This document shows, piece after piece, positions 7,016 to 8,711 of a stretch of 8,711 nt of DNA; within the stretch, counting starts at the first letter, position 1; every line of letters starts with the position of its first letter. A program made the translations under genes and the position numbers. The notes under the pieces were generated by a model that had not been told where the DNA came from, did not search any database, and saw only the letters and a program-made list of their open reading frames with translations. Source of the stretch: Syntrophothermus sp. UBA1445 (lineage in GTDB: Bacteria; Bacillota; Syntrophomonadia; Syntrophomonadales; DTU052); NCBI GenBank assembly GCA_002329495.1, contig DCTH01000242.1, forward strand, positions 792-9,502, given 5' to 3'.

Positions 7016-7073
7016 GACAGGAGTGACAGGGGGACGGTCCCCATGCCCGGGACCGTCCCCCTGTCTCCCTGTC
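7016..7073. repeat. REP-like GC-rich palindrome (58-base hairpin)
   Basis: The inner arms GACAGGGGGACGGTCCC (7025-7041) and its exact complement (7049-7065) form a 17-bp perfect stem with loop CATGCCC. After a small internal loop (AGT / TC), the outer arms GACAGG (7016-7021) and CCTGTC (7068-7073) add six more pairs. No T-run follows on either strand, so it is not a classical terminator. It ends three bases from the stop codon of the first DUF1657 gene. The GGGACGGT / GACAGG content resembles palindromes I associate with RAYT (REP-associated tyrosine transposase) elements in clostridial genomes; that link is from memory. It may stabilise or attenuate the transcript between the two DUF1657 genes. 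Confidence 0.75.
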
Positions 7074-7076
7074 GCC

Positions 7077-7283
7077 TTAGAATCCCTTGTATTGAGGCTC
7101 CTGGGTTTCGATTTCCTGAATTCTTGGTTCCAGGGTGTCAATGATGCTCTTGGTCTGTTGTGCGGCGTTGGTGAAAAGCTGTTTGGCCCGCTGGTTCTGA
7201 GTCTCCAGGGCAAATGATTCCAGGCTGGCCTGAGCACTCTTTAAACTCGACAGGGTTTGCTTAATCTGGCTGGATACTGTCAT
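7077..7283 (-). CDS. DUF1657 family small protein (first copy)
   Basis: A 68-residue protein of unknown function, first gene of the spoVA2-type cluster. The sequence is polar, with heptad-like spacing of Leu/Ile/Ala that suggests a helical hairpin (about residues 4-26 and 30-58), ending in the conserved tail QEPQYKGF. There is no signal peptide or membrane segment. ATG 7283 has GGAGGTG eight bases upstream. It is paralogous to the product of 6729-6935 (31 of 68 identical) and to the last ~49 residues of the DUF421 protein (17 of 49). A hairpin follows its stop codon, and a possible forespore promoter precedes it (7324-7352). Confidence 0.87.
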   Translation of the reverse strand: MTVSSQIKQTLSSLKSAQASLESFALETQNQRAKQLFTNAAQQTKSIIDTLEPRIQEIETQEPQYKGF

Positions 7284-7323
7284 CTGAAATGCACCTCCCT
7301 GAAAAGATTGGGTTGGTTAAGGT

Positions 7324-7352
7324 TAGCGTATCCTCTGGAAAAGAATCTATTC
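7324..7352 (-). promoter_or_regulatory. Candidate forespore (sigma-F/sigma-G-like) promoter of the spoVA-type operon
   Basis: Read on the minus strand: GAATA (7348-7352), then GGATACGCTA (7324-7333) after 14 bases. The downstream element fits a sigma-F-like -10 (GGnnAnAHTR as recalled) with one mismatch; read as sigma-G, the spacer is 17 and TACGCTA misses two specified bases. Sigma-F and sigma-G recognise overlapping sequences. The start point would be near 7317, about 33 bases before ATG 7283, with the ribosome site in between. The location is right for the operon promoter; the assignment is an inference. Confidence 0.4.
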
Positions 7353-7417
7353 GCCCATCACTAAGGCCGGGTTTTCACGGCCACTGGGAGGCATAATAGT
7401 TAACGGAATACATCACA

Positions 7418-7441
7418 GGCCAAATTTCCATAAATGTGGCC
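7418..7441. repeat. Imperfect inverted repeat upstream of the TIGR00300 gene
   Basis: GGCCAAATTT (7418-7427) and AAATGTGGCC (7432-7441) pair at 9 of 10 positions around the 4-base loop CCAT. It lies 10 bases before the ribosome site of the downstream gene, inside the 180-base divergent spacer (7284-7463). It could be a repressor operator or a small leader hairpin. I found no well-formed sigma-A promoter beside it. Confidence 0.4.
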
Positions 7442-7463
7442 GGAATATACTGGAGGTGGAGCA

Positions 7464-8549
7464 ATGAGTTTCAAGCTGCCAGTCTATCAGCCGCCTGATT
7501 TCAGTAATTCACAGTTTGACGGGTGTCCTGATATTAAGGCCGAACCGGTGGTTAAAAAGGGGATTGCACCCGAGAATTTTCACGCCACCACCATCTTTCC
7601 TGAGTACTTTCGGATTAATGGTCACTGGATCCTGGCCGAGGATTCCCGTATGGACTGCGTGGTGGTGGTCAAAGGGGATTCAGAGCTAACAGTCAAGGAG
7701 TTTCGTAATCTTGACGTGGGTGATATGGTGGTCACCGGGCGGACTGAGGACGGCAGCGAAGGAATCTATGTTCATACCAAGGGCTTCGAAGCTGAAGACC
7801 AGGCCAGGGACGCCTTTTCCTTCCGGCAGAGCAGGTCAAGGGAGACCTCCTATTCCAGGGACTACGACACCTTGTATGAACTCCTGCGGTTTGAGAAAGA
7901 GAATGGCTATATCCTCTGGGTGATGGGGCCGGCGGCGGTGTTTGATTCTGATTCCCGGAGGGCAATGGTCTCCCTCATCAGCCATGGCTATGTGGATGTC
8001 ATCCTGGGAGGGAATGCGGTAGCGACTCATGACCTGGAAGCGGCGCTTTTCAAGACGGCCCTGGGTCAGGATATCTACACCTTGGACCCGGTGCCGAACG
8101 GTCATTATCATCATCTGGATGCCATAAATATGGCCCGGACTTATGGAAGCATTGAGAAACTGGTGGCCGAACGGCGTTTGGGAGACGGAATCGTAAAGGC
8201 CTGCCTCAGGGACAAGATCCCCCTGGTTCTGGCCGGTTCAATCAGGGATGACGGTCCGCTGCCCGGGGTCATTGCCGATGTTTACGAAGCCCAGAATGCC
8301 ATGCGTGAGCATACCAGGAAAGCGACCACTATCATAGCACTGGCCACCCAGCTGCACTCCATTGCTACTGGAAATCTGACTCCTTCATTCCGGGTGGCTA
8401 ACGGCATCATCAGGCCTCTCTACATCTACAGTGTTGATGTATCAGAGTTTGCAGTCAACAAGTTAAAGGACAGGGGTACCCTGCAGGTAACCTCAATTGT
8501 GACCAATGTCCAGGATTTCCTGGTTAATCTGGAACGGAACCTCATATAA
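7464..8549 (+). CDS. TIGR00300 / LOR-SDH family protein, probable ornithine cyclodeaminase
   Basis: Predicted cytoplasmic NAD-dependent enzyme, 361 residues. The body carries the marks of the TIGR00300 family: APENFHATTIFPEYFRINGHW, MDCVVVV, RETSYSRDYDTLYELLRFEK, GPAAVFDSDSRRAM, GNAVATHDLEAALF, GHYHHLDAINMARTYGSIE, LAGSIRDDGPLPGVIADVYE and the end TNVQDFLVNLERNL. Members include an archaeal ornithine cyclodeaminase (Methanococcus maripaludis MMP1218) and the C-terminal part of cyanobacterial AgrE/ArgZ, which turn L-ornithine into L-proline and ammonia; the older name is LOR/SDH. The usual N-terminal ~75-80-residue domain is absent: a TAA at 7431-7433 closes the frame upstream. ATG 7464 is preceded by GGAGGTGG at about five bases; an in-frame ATG at 7434 lacks such a site. 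It has its own terminator. Substrate assignment is by family only. Confidence 0.82.
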   Translation: MSFKLPVYQPPDFSNSQFDGCPDIKAEPVVKKGIAPENFHATTIFPEYFRINGHWILAEDSRMDCVVVVKGDSELTVKEFRNLDVGDMVVTGRTEDGSEGIYVHTKGFEAEDQARDAFSFRQSRSRETSYSRDYDTLYELLRFEKENGYILWVMGPAAVFDSDSRRAMVSLISHGYVDVILGGNAVATHDLEAALFKTALGQDIYTLDPVPNGHYHHLDAINMARTYGSIEKLVAERRLGDGIVKACLRDKIPLVLAGSIRDDGPLPGVIADVYEAQNAMREHTRKATTIIALATQLHSIATGNLTPSFRVANGIIRPLYIYSVDVSEFAVNKLKDRGTLQVTSIVTNVQDFLVNLERNLI

Positions 8550-8595
8550 CTGTAATCCGAACAGCGGCCCGGCCGTTAACGCCCTGAACCAGGAA

Positions 8596-8629
8596 AACCG
8601 GGGTCCCATAATTTCAGAAAACCCCGGTT
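8596..8629 (+). terminator. Rho-independent terminator after the TIGR00300 gene
   Basis: A perfect 9-bp inverted repeat AACCGGGGT (8596-8604) / ACCCCGGTT (8621-8629) with a 16-base loop is followed on the plus strand by the pyrimidine-rich CTTCATTCTT. It begins 46 bases after the stop codon. On the minus strand the stem is followed by TTCC after the closing TT, so it may also serve a gene coming from the right. Confidence 0.65.
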
Positions 8630-8657
8630 CTTCATTCTTGGGTCTGGAGATGTACTA

Positions 8658-8711
8658 TTATTTTCTGAGCATCTCTACCGAGGAGATGACCTCATAAAAG
8701 TTCATGCTTGA
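8658..8711 (-). CDS. Possible C-terminal tail of a gene cut by the right edge
   Basis: The minus strand reads in one open frame from the edge, ...SSMNFYEVISSVEMLRK, to a TAA at 8658-8660, just before the hairpin at 8596-8629. The residue make-up looks like a real helical protein C-terminus and the placement (stop, then terminator, convergent with the previous gene) is that of a genuine gene end. Only 17 codons are visible, so the family cannot be told, and chance openness over 54 bases is quite possible. Confidence 0.35.
   Translation of the reverse strand, partial: SSMNFYEVISSVEMLRK

Noticed and set aside
7016..7073. The palindrome as a rho-independent terminator
   Set aside because: The stem is strong, but no T-run follows on either strand, and the genes on both sides are in the same direction and related.
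6956..7237. 93-codon minus-strand frame across the hairpin
   Set aside because: It overlaps the first DUF1657 gene in another frame and reads through the palindrome, giving a Pro/Arg-rich low-quality translation.
1..8711. CRISPR array, tRNA, rRNA, insertion sequence or phage genes
   Set aside because: No regularly spaced repeats, no tRNA-like cloverleaf or rRNA stretch, and no transposase or integrase motifs were seen in any frame.

Overview
The window reads as chromosomal DNA of an endospore-forming, Gram-positive, anaerobic-type bacterium (Firmicutes, probably class Clostridia). The reasons are a complete set of forespore SpoVA-type genes, Bacillus/Clostridium-like Shine-Dalgarno sites of the AGGAGG type, frequent GTG starts, and a moderately GC-rich composition unlike the low-GC clostridia. 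I cannot name the genus from sequence alone.

Layout, left to right. (1) Bases 1-1316 (+): the 3' part of an acyl-CoA synthetase, cut by the left edge and followed by a strong hairpin terminator at 1356-1386. (2) Bases 1406-3364: a manganese pair, an Nramp-family MntH transporter (-) and an MntR-type DtxR-family repressor (+), transcribed divergently from a 195-base intergenic region. (3) Bases 3486-7283, all on the minus strand and read right to left: two small DUF1657 proteins, a DUF421 membrane protein with a C-terminal DUF1657-like domain (2Duf/YetF type), SpoVAC, SpoVAD, SpoVAEb, and a YhcN/YlaJ-type lipoprotein. The genes from DUF421 to the lipoprotein are tightly packed or overlapping. 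A 58-base GC-rich hairpin lies between the two DUF1657 genes. (4) Bases 7464-8549 (+): a TIGR00300/LOR-SDH family protein, probably an ornithine cyclodeaminase, lacking the usual N-terminal domain. A terminator follows at 8596-8629. (5) Bases 8658-8711 (-): a possible C-terminal tail of another gene cut by the right edge.

The centre of interest is block 3. Its gene content matches the spoVA2mob type of operon described in heat-resistant Bacillus spores. SpoVAC/SpoVAD/SpoVAEb belong to the machinery that moves Ca-dipicolinic acid across the inner spore membrane, and 2Duf-type proteins are reported to raise wet-heat resistance. Sequences resembling forespore sigma-factor promoters lie upstream of both DUF1657 genes, consistent with expression in the forespore. 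The neighbouring MntH/MntR pair controls manganese uptake, a metal needed in sporulating cells. A functional link is only an inference from proximity, because the Mn genes are not in the same transcription unit.

The most notable observations are: the spoVA2mob-like operon in a clostridial setting with no transposase visible; three DUF1657 units in one locus, one of them fused to DUF421 (17 of 49 identical, ungapped); the REP-like palindrome between two paralogous genes; and the short form of the TIGR00300 enzyme.
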